Origin: Gulosibacter chungangensis
GTDB taxonomy: Bacteria; Actinomycetota; Actinomycetes; Actinomycetales; Microbacteriaceae
DNA length: 64,000 bases
Assembly (NCBI RefSeq): GCF_008831155.1
Contig: NZ_WBKB01000001.1
Span: 558,001-622,000 of the forward strand
Reading direction: 5' to 3'
Shown: positions 8,157-16,424 of the stretch, in pieces
Layout: every line of letters begins with the position of its first letter
How positions within the stretch are numbered: the first letter of the stretch is position 1
Made by a program: the position numbers and the translations under genes
Notes under the pieces: model-generated
Database searches by the model: none
What the model was told of the DNA's origin: nothing
The model's input: the letters and a program-made list of their open reading frames with translations, nothing else

Positions 8157-8780
8157 TCACGGGCGCACCGTCATGATCGCGCCGGTGTGGTGGCCGAGCT
8201 GTTCGGGCTTCAGCTCCGCGAGATCCTCTGCGGTGTCGACGTCGCGGTCGAGCTGCCCAAATCTGCCCCGCAATTCGACGTATCCGAGCGCCTCGTGCTG
8301 CGCCGCCGAGTTTTCCCCAAAGGCGGGGATCAGCAGGCTCGGTTTCGCGGCCGTGAGGAGGGTCGTGCCGGTTCCGGCAGCATCACGGACGAAGGATCTT
8401 GGGAACTCGGTGGCCGCGTAGAGCGCATCCCCCAGATCGCTGGCGCGCAGCGCCGGGAGATCCCCCAGCAAGATGCCGACGCGGTCCTCCGGCTGCGTGT
8501 GACCGAGGCGGGCCACCGCATAGCGGATCGCGGGGTTGAGTCCCTCGGGCGCCTCGCGTAGGAACGCCAGCTTCCGAGCCGTTCCGGCATCAAAGCTGCC
8601 TTCCTGCAGGCTCGGTTCATCGGTCACCACGACCACTCGGCTCACCAGCCCGCACCGGGCCGCGGCAGTGATCGTGTCGAGCGCGAACGCCCCCGCGTAC
8701 TGCGCCCGTCGGTTGTGGCGGATGCGCGACTTGCCGCGGCTGAACTCCTTGACCGGAACGATGATCTGCCACTGACTCAC
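8157..8780 (-). CDS. cofC: 2-phospho-L-lactate (phosphoenolpyruvate) guanylyltransferase
   Basis: CofC (FbiD) makes the GTP-activated intermediate used by CofD. The 207-residue size is typical. The N-terminus ([17 protein letters not shown]) is the conserved nucleotide-binding start of the family, followed by VVVTDEPSL and [15 protein letters not shown], the latter holding the metal-binding GDLP motif. The start is GTG at 8780, overlapping the cofE stop, so cofE and cofC are coupled on the minus strand. In the bacterial pathway the donor is thought to be phosphoenolpyruvate rather than phospholactate; sequence alone does not decide this. Confidence 0.9.
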   Translation of the reverse strand: MSQWQIIVPVKEFSRGKSRIRHNRRAQYAGAFALDTITAAARCGLVSRVVVVTDEPSLQEGSFDAGTARKLAFLREAPEGLNPAIRYAVARLGHTQPEDRVGILLGDLPALRASDLGDALYAATEFPRSFVRDAAGTGTTLLTAAKPSLLIPAFGENSAAQHEALGYVELRGRFGQLDRDVDTAEDLAELKPEQLGHHTGAIMTVRP

Positions 8781-9655
8781 GACGTTTCGTCCTCCGCATT
8801 CTGCGCTCCCGGCGTCGTGGCGTCTGAGCCTCCCGAGCCTGAATCTCCCGTTCCAGACCCACCCGCGCTTGAGCCTCCCGCTCCGCGCACCGAGGCGACC
8901 CCAGCATCAAACCCCTGCTCGAAAGCGAGATCGGTCCCGAGCCGGAAGAAGTCCCGTTCGGCGGGCCGCAAAATCGCCGCCGCTCCGGGGAGGTCGAGCC
9001 CGCCCACAATGTGCCCGAGCCCGCGCACCACGGCCACCGGGTTCCCAGTGGACTTTCGCTTCACGAGGTCCGTCGCACCGGCGAGTTCATCCGCAAGGCA
9101 GGGCATCGTCACCGCGAGCGGACGCCCCGCTGCATCGGTCTTGCCGGCGTAATCCTCGAACACGTGCACCCCGGCGGCACCGATCGCGACATCCGTCTGG
9201 CCCTCCCGCCAGGGCCGCCCGAGCGTGTCCGAGACGATAATCCCGATCTCCACGCCCAGCGCTGCGCGCATCCGCTCGGCGATCTGCCGCGCCGAACCAT
9301 CCGGGTCCACTGGCAGCAGCAGCACCGTGCCTTCGGCGGTGTTGGATGCATCCACCCCGGCGGCAGCGCCAATGATCCCGAGCCGGTTCTCGACGATCAT
9401 GGTCGCCCCGCCGCCCTCCCGCGGGCGCGTGGCGACCACGCGCACGGTCTCTTTCCGAATCGCTTCCTCGCGGTCTTCCGCTTCGACGATGCGACCCTCT
9501 GCCTTGGAGAGAATCTTTGAGGTGATCACCAGAATGTCGCCGTCTTCCAGGGGCTCATCCGGGTCGCGCTCAAGCGCCGCCAGGATCACCTCGACCAGAT
9601 CGTCGCCCGGTTGGATCTCCGGAATCCCCGTCAAGGCCCACACACTCATTCGCAT
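8777..9655 (-). CDS. cofE: Coenzyme F420-0:L-glutamate ligase
   Basis: CofE adds glutamates to F420-0 using GTP. The core ([49 protein letters not shown]) is typical. The start chosen is ATG 9655, which overlaps the stop of the upstream oxidoreductase gene as TAATG; a TTG two codons earlier is possible. Unlike mycobacterial FbiB, no nitroreductase-like domain is fused. After the conserved part the protein ends in about 35 Gly/Ser-rich residues (from GAGGSSAGG to the end), probably a disordered tail. The gene lies in a minus-strand operon with cofC and the LLM oxidoreductase. Confidence 0.92.
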   Translation of the reverse strand: MRMSVWALTGIPEIQPGDDLVEVILAALERDPDEPLEDGDILVITSKILSKAEGRIVEAEDREEAIRKETVRVVATRPREGGGATMIVENRLGIIGAAAGVDASNTAEGTVLLLPVDPDGSARQIAERMRAALGVEIGIIVSDTLGRPWREGQTDVAIGAAGVHVFEDYAGKTDAAGRPLAVTMPCLADELAGATDLVKRKSTGNPVAVVRGLGHIVGGLDLPGAAAILRPAERDFFRLGTDLAFEQGFDAGVASVRGAGGSSAGGSGTGDSGSGGSDATTPGAQNAEDETS

Positions 9656-10647
9656 TACCAACGCACCCCCGGAATAACCTCGTCGCCATAGACCTTCATG
9701 AACTCGGCCTGATTGCGGCCGACATTGTGGACATAAATATCAGTGAAGCCCATATCCACGTGCCGCTGCAGATAGGCGCGATGCTCCTCCGGGTCCGCAG
9801 AAATAAGCAAGTGTCCCGAAAAATCCTCCGCTCGCACCGTGCGCGCCATCTGCGCGACCTCGTAGGGCGATCGAATGTCCACCTTCGAGAATCGCATCGC
9901 CGCGATCGGCCACTCCTCGATCGCATTCTGGACGGCCCGCTCCTTCGTCTGCGCCCACGAAACTCGCAGCTGGATCACCTTGCGCAAGGCCCCGGCGCGT
10001 TTGCCACCCTCACGGGCGCGCTCGCCGAAGCGACGCAGCAGCAATTCCAGCCGTTCGGGCGGCGCCTCCACCGTGATGAAGCCATCGGCGCTGCGACCCG
10101 CGCGACGGGCCGTGACCGGGCCGGAAGCCGCGACGACAATCTCAGGTGGTCGCACATCCAACCCCCACAGCCGTGTGGATTCGAGCTTGAAATAGCGGCC
10201 CTCGTGGCGGACATCCCGTTCCTCGCGCGCGAAAAGCTTGCCGATCAGCTCGACCGCTTCAAACATCCGCTCCACGCGCGCGTGCGCCTCGGGCCAGTAT
10301 TCCCCCACGATGTGCTCGTTGATCAGCTCACCCGAACCGATGCCGAGCCAGTGCCGGTCGGGATACATCGCCGAGACGGTCGCGGCGGCTTGCGCCACCG
10401 AGGCGGGATGCATCCGGAACCCGGGCGTCGTGACGCAGCCGAGCTCGCCCCGAGTTTGCAGCCCGAGGGCCCCAAGGACGCTCCAGGTGAAGGATGCGTG
10501 GCCCTGGGCGGGCGTCCACGGCTGGAAGCGGTCGCTCATGATGGTGCCGCTGAAGCCGTGCTGTTCTGCCCGGTGTGCGAGTTCGACGGCCTCTGCGGGG
10601 CCGAACTGCTCGAGCCCTACGGCATAGCCAATCGTGTGTCCGCGCAC
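9655..10647 (-). CDS. LLM-class F420-dependent oxidoreductase, glucose-6-phosphate dehydrogenase-like family
   Basis: This is a luciferase-like TIM-barrel protein of about 330 residues. The segment [16 protein letters not shown] corresponds to the F420-binding loop of Fgd1, with the conserved Trp kept but the Fgd1 active-site His (His40) replaced by Arg, so it is probably not a glucose-6-phosphate dehydrogenase. The GTG at 10647 is preferred to the GTG at 10653 because GAGGAG sits five bases before it. It is coupled by TAATG to cofE. Its substrate is unknown. Being in the cofactor operon suggests it is a main F420 user. Confidence 0.88.
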   Translation of the reverse strand: MRGHTIGYAVGLEQFGPAEAVELAHRAEQHGFSGTIMSDRFQPWTPAQGHASFTWSVLGALGLQTRGELGCVTTPGFRMHPASVAQAAATVSAMYPDRHWLGIGSGELINEHIVGEYWPEAHARVERMFEAVELIGKLFAREERDVRHEGRYFKLESTRLWGLDVRPPEIVVAASGPVTARRAGRSADGFITVEAPPERLELLLRRFGERAREGGKRAGALRKVIQLRVSWAQTKERAVQNAIEEWPIAAMRFSKVDIRSPYEVAQMARTVRAEDFSGHLLISADPEEHRAYLQRHVDMGFTDIYVHNVGRNQAEFMKVYGDEVIPGVRW

Positions 10648-10772
10648 TCTCACTCCTCACGTCGTTGGTCGGGCCGGGCAGACACGACGTGGTTAGTCTC
10701 GCCCGCGCTGGCAAACTGCGGCTGGATTGCCAGTGCGGGATCAGCCGCGGACCGTTTCGTCCGAGGCGTTCT

Positions 10773-11474
10773 CTAGCTGGCGGGCACAGCCTGCTGCAGC
10801 AGCGGGCTGTTTTCAAGCCCCGAGATGGTGATGCCAGCTCGGACCTTGTACTTCTTGTTGATGCTAATGATCATTGCCGTAAGTGGCTCAATATAGCGCG
10901 CCATGCGCAGCGGGCCAACGTCCACGCCGAGGCGGCCGCTCACCGTCGCCGCAAGCTCGGCCACGACCGCTTTTGCGTCCTTATCGTCACCACAGACCAG
11001 GATATCTTCGTGGTCGAGGTACTCATCCTCGGACCAAAGATTCACCGCCGAAACCAAGTGGAAAGCACCGGTGACCTGCGCCTCGGGCACGAGCCGCTGG
11101 CACTCTTCGGCGGCGCTTCGCTCTTCCACATCGAGCGAGTGCGGGCCCTTTTGGTCAAAGGCGAGCGGATTGACGCAGTCGATGACGACCTTCCCGCGCA
11201 GGACGGACGCAATTTCGGTCAACAGCGGCGCGTGACCCTTGTACGGGACCGCAATCACGACCACATCGGCGGCTTCGGCTGCCGCCGAGTTTGCCGCGGC
11301 CGTGACCTCGGATGCACTGCCCAGCCGAGCCTGAATCTCCGCGACGGTCTCCGCACCGCGGGCCTCATCACGCGAACCGATAATGACCGAGTGGCCGTGC
11401 TTCGCGAAGCGATAAGCGAGCCCCTTGCCCTGTGGGCCGGTGCCGCCGAGTACCGCGATGGTCTGCTTCTCCAT
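10773..11474 (-). CDS. npdG: NADPH-dependent F420 reductase (F420:NADP oxidoreductase)
   Basis: This 233-residue protein begins with the Rossmann motif TIAVLGGTGPQGKGLAYRFA (residues 5-24) and GSRDEARG, a pattern typical of NpdG/Fno, in which GSR binds the NADP phosphate. It interconverts F420 and F420H2 with NADP(H) in the cytosol, feeding F420H2-dependent enzymes such as the neighbouring LLM protein. It is on the same strand as, and 125 bp upstream of, the LLM gene, and divergent from the thiolase gene. Confidence 0.92.
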   Translation of the reverse strand: MEKQTIAVLGGTGPQGKGLAYRFAKHGHSVIIGSRDEARGAETVAEIQARLGSASEVTAAANSAAAEAADVVVIAVPYKGHAPLLTEIASVLRGKVVIDCVNPLAFDQKGPHSLDVEERSAAEECQRLVPEAQVTGAFHLVSAVNLWSEDEYLDHEDILVCGDDKDAKAVVAELAATVSGRLGVDVGPLRMARYIEPLTAMIISINKKYKVRAGITISGLENSPLLQQAVPAS

Positions 11475-11593
11475 TGAATGATCTCCTCGCTGTGCTGGGT
11501 GTGATCTCGCAGCTCGGCTTTAGGTTGCGTCGGCCGTAGTCCCGTCGTTGGCACTCTAGTCACGAGATCTCGCTTCCAATGAGAAATACATTA

Positions 11594-11605
11594 GCATGAA
11601 TATCA
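11594..11605. promoter_or_regulatory. Candidate operator: copy 2 of the GCATGAATATCA 12-mer
   Basis: This exact copy of the 12-mer at 1073-1084 lies 67 bp upstream of the thiolase start, in an AT-rich stretch between divergent genes. A perfect palindrome CGAGATCTCG at 11566-11575 lies close by. The two copies suggest co-regulation of the thiolase with the substrate-binding protein. Confidence 0.35.
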
Positions 11606-11672
11606 GGAAAGTGTCCGGTGTTGTGTCTTGCGACCATCCCCAGATACTCACACTTCAACGAGGAGGAAAAGC

Positions 11673-12860
11673 GTGACCACACGCGAGAAAGTCGTCATTG
11701 TCGGCGGGGCGCGCACCCCGATTGGAAGCTTCGGCGGGGCACTAGCCGGTGTCGACGCGTATCAACTCGGCGCGGCCGCCGTCACCGAGGCCCTGGCCCG
11801 GTCGGGTGTCGATAAGGATTCGGTGGACGAGGTCATCATGGGCTGCATCTCGCAGGTGGGGCCGGATGCGTATAACGCGCGTCGGGTCAGCATCAGCGCA
11901 GGACTCTCGCACCGGGTGCCGGCGTTTAACGTGAACCGACTGTGCGGTTCCGGATTGCAGGCGATTTGGTCGGGTGCGCAGGAGCTCCTCTGGGGTGGCA
12001 CCGATGTGGTCGTCGCTGGCGGGAACGAAAGCATGTCCCGCACACCGTTCCTCGACTTCAACGCTCGCGGCAACCGTCGCCTCGGTGACCGCACGGTGCT
12101 CGATGGCACCGTCGCAATCCTCACCGACCCGTTCAGCAACTCGCATATGGGAGTGACCGCTGAAAATGTTGCGGCGAAATATGGCGTCTCGCGCGCCGAG
12201 CAGGATGAGTTCGCCCTCGAGAGCCAGCGTCGCGCTGCCAGTGAGGCGGCTCGTGCTGCGTTCGCGGAGGAAATCGTGGCCGTAACCACGGGTGGTCGCA
12301 AGCCCGTCGAGGTCTCGGTGGATGAGCATCCGCGACCGGATACGACGCTCGAGAGCCTGGCCGGGCTCAAGCCGGTATTCACGAAGGATGGTTCGGTGAC
12401 TGCCGGGAATGCCTCGGGGATCAATGACGGCGCCGCGGCAACTGTGCTGCTGCGGGAGAACGATGTGCGCGAGCGCGGCCTCGGCGGGCTCGCCACGATT
12501 GAGGCCGTAGCAACCGCCGGGAACGATCCTGAACTCATGGGCTATGCGCCCGTGGTTGCCTTGGAGAAGCTTTGGCAGCGCACCGGACTGACGCCAAAAG
12601 ATGTGGATGTGGTTGAACTCAACGAGGCCTTCGCATCCCAGGCCGTCGCGGTGATTCGCGACGCTGGTCTCGACCCCGAGAAGACCAATCCCTACGGTGG
12701 TGCGATTGCGCTCGGCCACCCGGTCGGTGCGACCGGCGCGATTCTGACCCTCCGTGCGGCACTGGACCTGCAGCGTCGCGACCTGGAATACGCCGTGGTG
12801 ACCATGTGCATCGGCGGCGGCCAAGCCCTCGCCGCGCTGATTCGCCGCTGGGAGGCGTAG
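11673..12860 (+). CDS. Acetyl-CoA C-acetyltransferase / thiolase
   Basis: This 395-residue thiolase has the usual length and catalytic set: nucleophile Cys91 in NRLCGSGLQ, the histidine in ALGHPVGATGA, and the second cysteine (about 379) in MCIGGGQALAAL. The start is GTG 11673, behind AGGAGGAAAA; the open frame reaches 45 bp further upstream without a ribosome site. It cleaves 3-ketoacyl-CoA or condenses acetyl-CoA in the cytosol. With the crotonase and SDR 8 kb away it could complete a beta-oxidation-like route, but biosynthetic use is equally possible. Confidence 0.93.
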   Translation: MTTREKVVIVGGARTPIGSFGGALAGVDAYQLGAAAVTEALARSGVDKDSVDEVIMGCISQVGPDAYNARRVSISAGLSHRVPAFNVNRLCGSGLQAIWSGAQELLWGGTDVVVAGGNESMSRTPFLDFNARGNRRLGDRTVLDGTVAILTDPFSNSHMGVTAENVAAKYGVSRAEQDEFALESQRRAASEAARAAFAEEIVAVTTGGRKPVEVSVDEHPRPDTTLESLAGLKPVFTKDGSVTAGNASGINDGAAATVLLRENDVRERGLGGLATIEAVATAGNDPELMGYAPVVALEKLWQRTGLTPKDVDVVELNEAFASQAVAVIRDAGLDPEKTNPYGGAIALGHPVGATGAILTLRAALDLQRRDLEYAVVTMCIGGGQALAALIRRWEA

Positions 12861-12889
12861 GCGTCACTCCCCGCCCGCAATTTCCGTCG

Positions 12890-12936
12890 CGTATAGGCAC
12901 TCAGGAGGGAAATACAACCTCGAAGGTGCCTATACG
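12890..12936. repeat. 11-bp inverted repeat after the thiolase gene
   Basis: CGTATAGGCAC (12890-12900) and GTGCCTATACG (12926-12936) are exact reverse complements separated by 25 bp. The loop contains AGGAGGGAAA but no convincing gene follows. Function unknown; it may be a weak hairpin terminator or a protein-binding dyad. Confidence 0.5.
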
Positions 12937-12980
12937 GGTCGGAACTTGCCGCCGTGCCTCCGGCCGAGCACGCGGAAACG

Positions 12981-13022
12981 AATCGAGGGTGGGCATCCAA
13001 ATCAGGATGCCCACCCTCGATT
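12981..13022. terminator. Strong bidirectional terminator, thiolase/rpsN
   Basis: An 18-bp perfect stem (12981-12998 with 13005-13022) closes a six-base loop between the convergent thiolase and ribosomal protein genes. The stem contains GGGCATCC and GGATGCCC. The stem ends are AT (AATC/GATT), giving short U-rich ends on either transcript. Confidence 0.85.
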
Positions 13023-13052
13023 ACTGTCGCTAGCTGGTGAAGCTCTAAGTCA

Positions 13053-13081
13053 CTTCGATACGCGAGCTACGCTCGCTACTC
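13053..13081. repeat. Dispersed intergenic element of the TTCGATACG type
   Basis: The element begins CTTCGATACGCGAGCTACG and holds a small hairpin, GCGAGC-TAC-GCTCGC, at 13062-13076. Sequences beginning TTCGATACG also occur at about 55254 and 62818. Similar short elements are scattered between genes in many Microbacteriaceae, as far as I recall. Confidence 0.5.
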
Positions 13082-13127
13082 AGTGACCGGTGAGGCTTAC
13101 CAGCTCACAGCGCTGATGGTCGAGCTG

Positions 13128-13433
13128 TTACCAGCTCGACTTGGTGATGCCGGGGAGCTCGCCGCGGTGTGCCATCTCGCGGAAGCGAACACGCGAAACA
13201 CCGTACTTGCTGAGGAAACCGCGGGGGCGACCGTCGATGCTGTCGCGGCCACGAACGCGAACCGGCGAAGCGTTCCGGGGAAGCTTCTGCAGGGCGATGC
13301 GAGCCTCTTCACGCGACTCGTCAGTGCCGTTGGGGTCGACGAGCTGCTTCTTCAGCTGCAGACGACGCTCGGCGTAGCGCGCAACGATTTCCTTGCGCTG
13401 CTCGTTCTTTGCAATCTTGCTCTTCTTAGCCAT
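13128..13433 (-). CDS. rpsN: 30S ribosomal protein S14, zinc-free type
   Basis: This 101-residue protein ([17 protein letters not shown] at the start, then [14 protein letters not shown] and [12 protein letters not shown]) is the long S14 without the CxxC-CxxC zinc ribbon. It binds 16S rRNA in the head of the small subunit. It is the third gene of rpmB-rpmG-rpsN, three bases after rpmG. The cysteine-free form fits a zinc-sparing ribosome, and the zur and znu genes lie immediately upstream. Whether a zinc-type paralogue exists elsewhere cannot be seen here. Confidence 0.97.
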   Translation of the reverse strand: MAKKSKIAKNEQRKEIVARYAERRLQLKKQLVDPNGTDESREEARIALQKLPRNASPVRVRGRDSIDGRPRGFLSKYGVSRVRFREMAHRGELPGITKSSW

Positions 13434-13436
13434 GTC

Positions 13437-13607
13437 TTAGCGCTCCTCGCGGAATTCGACGTGCTTGCGGATTACCGGGTCGTACTTCTTGAGCACGAGG
13501 CGGTCCGGGGTGTTCCGTCGGTTCTTCTTGGTGACGTAGGTGAAGCCCGTGCCCGCGGTCGAGCGGAGCTTGATGATCGGACGAACGTCCTGGCTCTTCT
13601 TTGCCAT
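13437..13607 (-). CDS. rpmG: 50S ribosomal protein L33, zinc-free type
   Basis: This 56-residue protein ([19 protein letters not shown] at the start, [31 protein letters not shown] at the end) is a normal-length L33 lacking all four zinc-ligand cysteines. Its ATG overlaps the rpmB stop as TAATG, and rpsN follows after three bases, so the three are one operon. It is the smallest gene in the window and easily missed by length cut-offs. Confidence 0.96.
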   Translation of the reverse strand: MAKKSQDVRPIIKLRSTAGTGFTYVTKKNRRNTPDRLVLKKYDPVIRKHVEFREER

Positions 13608-13843
13608 TAGAGCTTCACACCCTTCTTCTGCAGGTCTGCAACAACTGCGTCAATGCCGCGAGCGTCGATCACCTTGATGCCCTTAGCCGAAACGGTGAGC
13701 GTCACCGAACGCTTGAGCGAGGGAACGTAGAACTTCTTCTTCTGAATGTTCGGGTCAAAACGACGCTTGGTTCGTCGGTTTGAGTGCGAAACATTGTGAC
13801 CGAACTGCGGAGTAGTTCCGGTCACCTGGCATACTGCTGCCAT
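13607..13843 (-). CDS. rpmB: 50S ribosomal protein L28
   Basis: This 78-residue L28 begins MAAVCQVTG, preceded by AAGGAG; the longer open frame upstream has no homology. Features are [13 protein letters not shown] and a C-terminal [17 protein letters not shown]. Only one cysteine remains, so it is the C- (non-zinc-ribbon) form, like its operon partners. The 268 bp between this gene and zur probably contain the operon promoter; I see no obvious copy of the znuA-type palindrome there. Confidence 0.96.
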   Translation of the reverse strand: MAAVCQVTGTTPQFGHNVSHSNRRTKRRFDPNIQKKKFYVPSLKRSVTLTVSAKGIKVIDARGIDAVVADLQKKGVKL

Positions 13844-14111
13844 GGTGTCTCCTTCAATACCGCAACACCCATGAAGGCGCTGCCCAAGATCTCTTGTCTG
13901 CGTCCAGACCTGCGGGATTGCAAGCCCTTCGCGGTGTCGCCGGAGGAGTGACCCCAAACGCACCAGCTAGCAACCTTACTCGGGGATGCGCAGCTCGCGC
14001 AACTCTTTCACGCAAGATTTAGCTGGACCGGATGCACCGGCGGGACGCACCGGCCGGGTTGTACCGACCGGGATACTCGCCAGCCGAGCTGTTAGCTAGC
14101 CGCGCGACTTA

Positions 14112-14540
14112 CTAGTCGTGTGATTCTTTGGCTTCCGCGGTGCACACCTTGCAGAGCCCAAAGATGTCGATGGTGTGACTGATATCGGTGTAGCCGAATT
14201 CGGCGGCCACCCGCTGCGTCCACTCCTCCACCATCGGTTCGGTAATTTCCTCGGTGGCACCGCAGTTGCGGCACACGAGGTGGTGGTGATGGTCGTCGGT
14301 GTGGCAGAAGCGATAGTGCTCCCCCTCACTGTTGCGCAGCGTGTCAGCTTCGCCGTCGTCGGCGAGGGATGCAAGGGCGCGGTAGACAGTAGCGAGACCG
14401 ATTCGCTGTCCCGAGTCTTCGATCTCGCGGTGGAGCTCCTGCGCGGTCACGAAGTCATCCCGGCCCCGCAGGGCTTGGCGAACGGCTTCGCGCTGCCAGG
14501 TATTCCGACGCGCGGGGGTGGCTTCCTTCGACTCGGTCAT
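14112..14540 (-). CDS. zur: Fur-family regulator, probably zinc uptake regulator Zur
   Basis: This 142-residue protein has the Fur winged helix (NTWQREAVRQALRG, GLATVYRALASLADDGE) followed by the metal-rich dimerisation domain: HTDDHHHHLVCRNCG and, near the C-terminus, FGLCKVC. These two CxxC pairs form the structural zinc site and the His cluster the sensory site. Its start overlaps the preceding permease gene, so it is coupled to the znu operon and would be autoregulated with it. Fur-family members cannot be assigned to a metal from sequence alone; the znu operon and zinc-free ribosomal genes on either side favour Zur. Confidence 0.88.
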   Translation of the reverse strand: MTESKEATPARRNTWQREAVRQALRGRDDFVTAQELHREIEDSGQRIGLATVYRALASLADDGEADTLRNSEGEHYRFCHTDDHHHHLVCRNCGATEEITEPMVEEWTQRVAAEFGYTDISHTIDIFGLCKVCTAEAKESHD

Positions 14541-15415
14541 GACGCCACCCTATCGGGTACCGCTCCCGGCGCGGACGCCGTCTCCTCACCGCCACCCACA
14601 CCGCTCGTTTGCCGAACCGACCGACCGCGGGTCTTGCGCATCCTCGACCACAGCAGTGCCAGCGCAAAAATTGCCGTCGCGGCGAGGGCCATCGATCCGC
14701 CCGCGGCGATATTGAACCAGCGCGAGGCGTAGAGGCCCGCGACTGCGGCGATCACGCCGAGCACCATCGCTAGTGGCACGAGCCATTGGATGCGGGTGGT
14801 CACCAGTCGTGCGGCGGCCGCGGGGGCGGCGATCATCGCGATCGCAAGAATCGAGCCGATCGCGGGCATGGTGGCGACCACGGTGCCGGTGATCAGCAGC
14901 AGCGTGAGCAGTTCCATCCGGGATTCTCGGAAGCCTGCGGCTTCGAACCCGGCCGGGTCGAAGGTGGAGAACAGCATTTCTTTCCAGGCCACCGCGATCA
15001 CCGCGAGGGCGACCACCAGCATCCCCGCGATGATCGCAATATTTGTCGCCGAGATGCCAAGGATCTGTCCCGTCAGGAAGGAATCCACCTTGGTTTGTAG
15101 CTGCGGGTTGAGCGAGTGAAGGAAGGTACCGAGGGCGTAGCCGAAGGAGAGCACGATGCCAGCGGCCACCTGACGTCCCTGGCGACGGATGCGCCCGAGG
15201 GCAATCATCAACGCCACAAGGAGGAGCCCCATGACCGCGGCTCCGAAGACAATATTGAGCCCGAGGAGGGCAGCGGCCACGCCTCCCGGGAAGGTCGCGT
15301 GAGTGAGGGCAACGGTAAAGAAGGCGCGCTGCCGGAGCACCACTATCGAGCCGACCAATCCAGCGAGGGCGCCGACGAGGATGCCAGCCACGAGGGCAGT
15401 TCCGAATACGGTCAT
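14537..15415 (-). CDS. Metal (zinc) ABC transporter permease, second subunit
   Basis: This 292-residue ABC-3 (ZnuB/TroD) permease has about eight membrane segments. It has the family features GALAGLVGSIVVLRQRAFF near the start and LTHATFPGG. Its start overlaps the stop of the other permease gene (ATGA) and its end overlaps zur. The last 40 residues are a hydrophilic tail (SGVGGGEETASAPG). Two different permeases in one operon recall TroCD/SitCD-type heterodimeric importers rather than the ZnuB homodimer. Confidence 0.9.
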   Translation of the reverse strand: MTVFGTALVAGILVGALAGLVGSIVVLRQRAFFTVALTHATFPGGVAAALLGLNIVFGAAVMGLLLVALMIALGRIRRQGRQVAAGIVLSFGYALGTFLHSLNPQLQTKVDSFLTGQILGISATNIAIIAGMLVVALAVIAVAWKEMLFSTFDPAGFEAAGFRESRMELLTLLLITGTVVATMPAIGSILAIAMIAAPAAAARLVTTRIQWLVPLAMVLGVIAAVAGLYASRWFNIAAGGSMALAATAIFALALLWSRMRKTRGRSVRQTSGVGGGEETASAPGAVPDRVAS

Positions 15416-16410
15416 GCTCGAGCCTCCCCCGTGTTCTCGTCGCCGACGAGATCGCCTTGCACGTTTGCCCCAGGGTTCGAGCGGATCGCCCCGCCGACAG
15501 CCACGCCAGCACCGGCTAATTCCGCTGTCGCCGAGGCCCCGCGAATCGACTGCACAAACGGATCCGTCACAAGCGGGCGACGTCCCCCGCGCATCCTGGT
15601 GGCGAGGGTCGATACCCCAGCCACAACCAGATAGATCGCGACAAGCACGAGCACGAGCACGCCCGAAGGCGAGACCGCGAGTCGCGCATCCACCGCGAAC
15701 CAGTAGCCGCCGACGAGCCCTGCGAGGCTGCCGACCAGTGCCGTCACGACCGCAATCAGCACGATCGAGCCGATGCGCCGTGCGAGCAGGCGCCCCACCG
15801 CCGCGGGCACGATCAGCACCGCCAGCACGAGCAGGTTGCCGACCGCGCGGGAGGCGGCAACCACCACGAGCGCGATCGCGAGATTGAGCGCGAGCTCAAA
15901 CGCGAACACGCGCATGCCGGTGGCTTCCGCGCCGCGGCGGTCGAAGGAAATGAACAGCTGTTCTTTCCAGGTGAGCCCGACGAGCAGGAGCGCGAGTACG
16001 CCTAGCACCGCAATGATCACGATGTCGCCGACGCCGATCGTCAGCAGCTGCCCGAAGAGCAATTGCTCGACTCCGGTGGAATACGTCGTGGTGCGCGAGA
16101 CGATCACGATACCGAGCGCGAAGGCGCCCGCGAGCAGCACCGCGGTGCTCGCATCCGTCCCCACCCCGCGGTTCGTCGCGATGGTGAGCAGCACCGTGGC
16201 AATCAGCGCCGCGATGATGGCGCCGACATACACCGCCTCGCTGCCGCCGAGCGCAAGCCCGATGACCACTCCCGGAAACACCGCGTGCACCAACCCGTCG
16301 CTGACGAACTCGAGGTCGCGCAGATTGAGCATCACGCCGACCACCGCGCCGCAAATCGCGAGGAGGATGAGCGCGAGCGCCGCCTGCTGCATGAACGGCG
16401 CTCCGAACAT
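15412..16410 (-). CDS. znuB: Metal (zinc) ABC transporter permease, first subunit
   Basis: The protein begins MFGAPFMQQAALALILLAI at ATG 16410 (a GTG one codon earlier and a TTG overlapping the znuC stop are alternatives), giving about 332 residues. The longer open frame runs antiparallel to nothing but inside znuC and is not used. It has about nine membrane segments and the ABC-3 motif FVSDGLVHAVFPGVVIG. A C-terminal hydrophilic tail of about 50 residues follows. It is placed between znuC and the second permease. Confidence 0.9.
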   Translation of the reverse strand: MFGAPFMQQAALALILLAICGAVVGVMLNLRDLEFVSDGLVHAVFPGVVIGLALGGSEAVYVGAIIAALIATVLLTIATNRGVGTDASTAVLLAGAFALGIVIVSRTTTYSTGVEQLLFGQLLTIGVGDIVIIAVLGVLALLLVGLTWKEQLFISFDRRGAEATGMRVFAFELALNLAIALVVVAASRAVGNLLVLAVLIVPAAVGRLLARRIGSIVLIAVVTALVGSLAGLVGGYWFAVDARLAVSPSGVLVLVLVAIYLVVAGVSTLATRMRGGRRPLVTDPFVQSIRGASATAELAGAGVAVGGAIRSNPGANVQGDLVGDENTGEARA

Positions 16411-16424
16411 CACATCAATCGGGG

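Noticed and set aside
14112-14540. Fur or PerR assignment for the regulator
   Set aside because: The gene is coupled to znuA-znuC-permeases and neighbours zinc-free ribosomal genes; Zur is the better-supported choice, although not proven.
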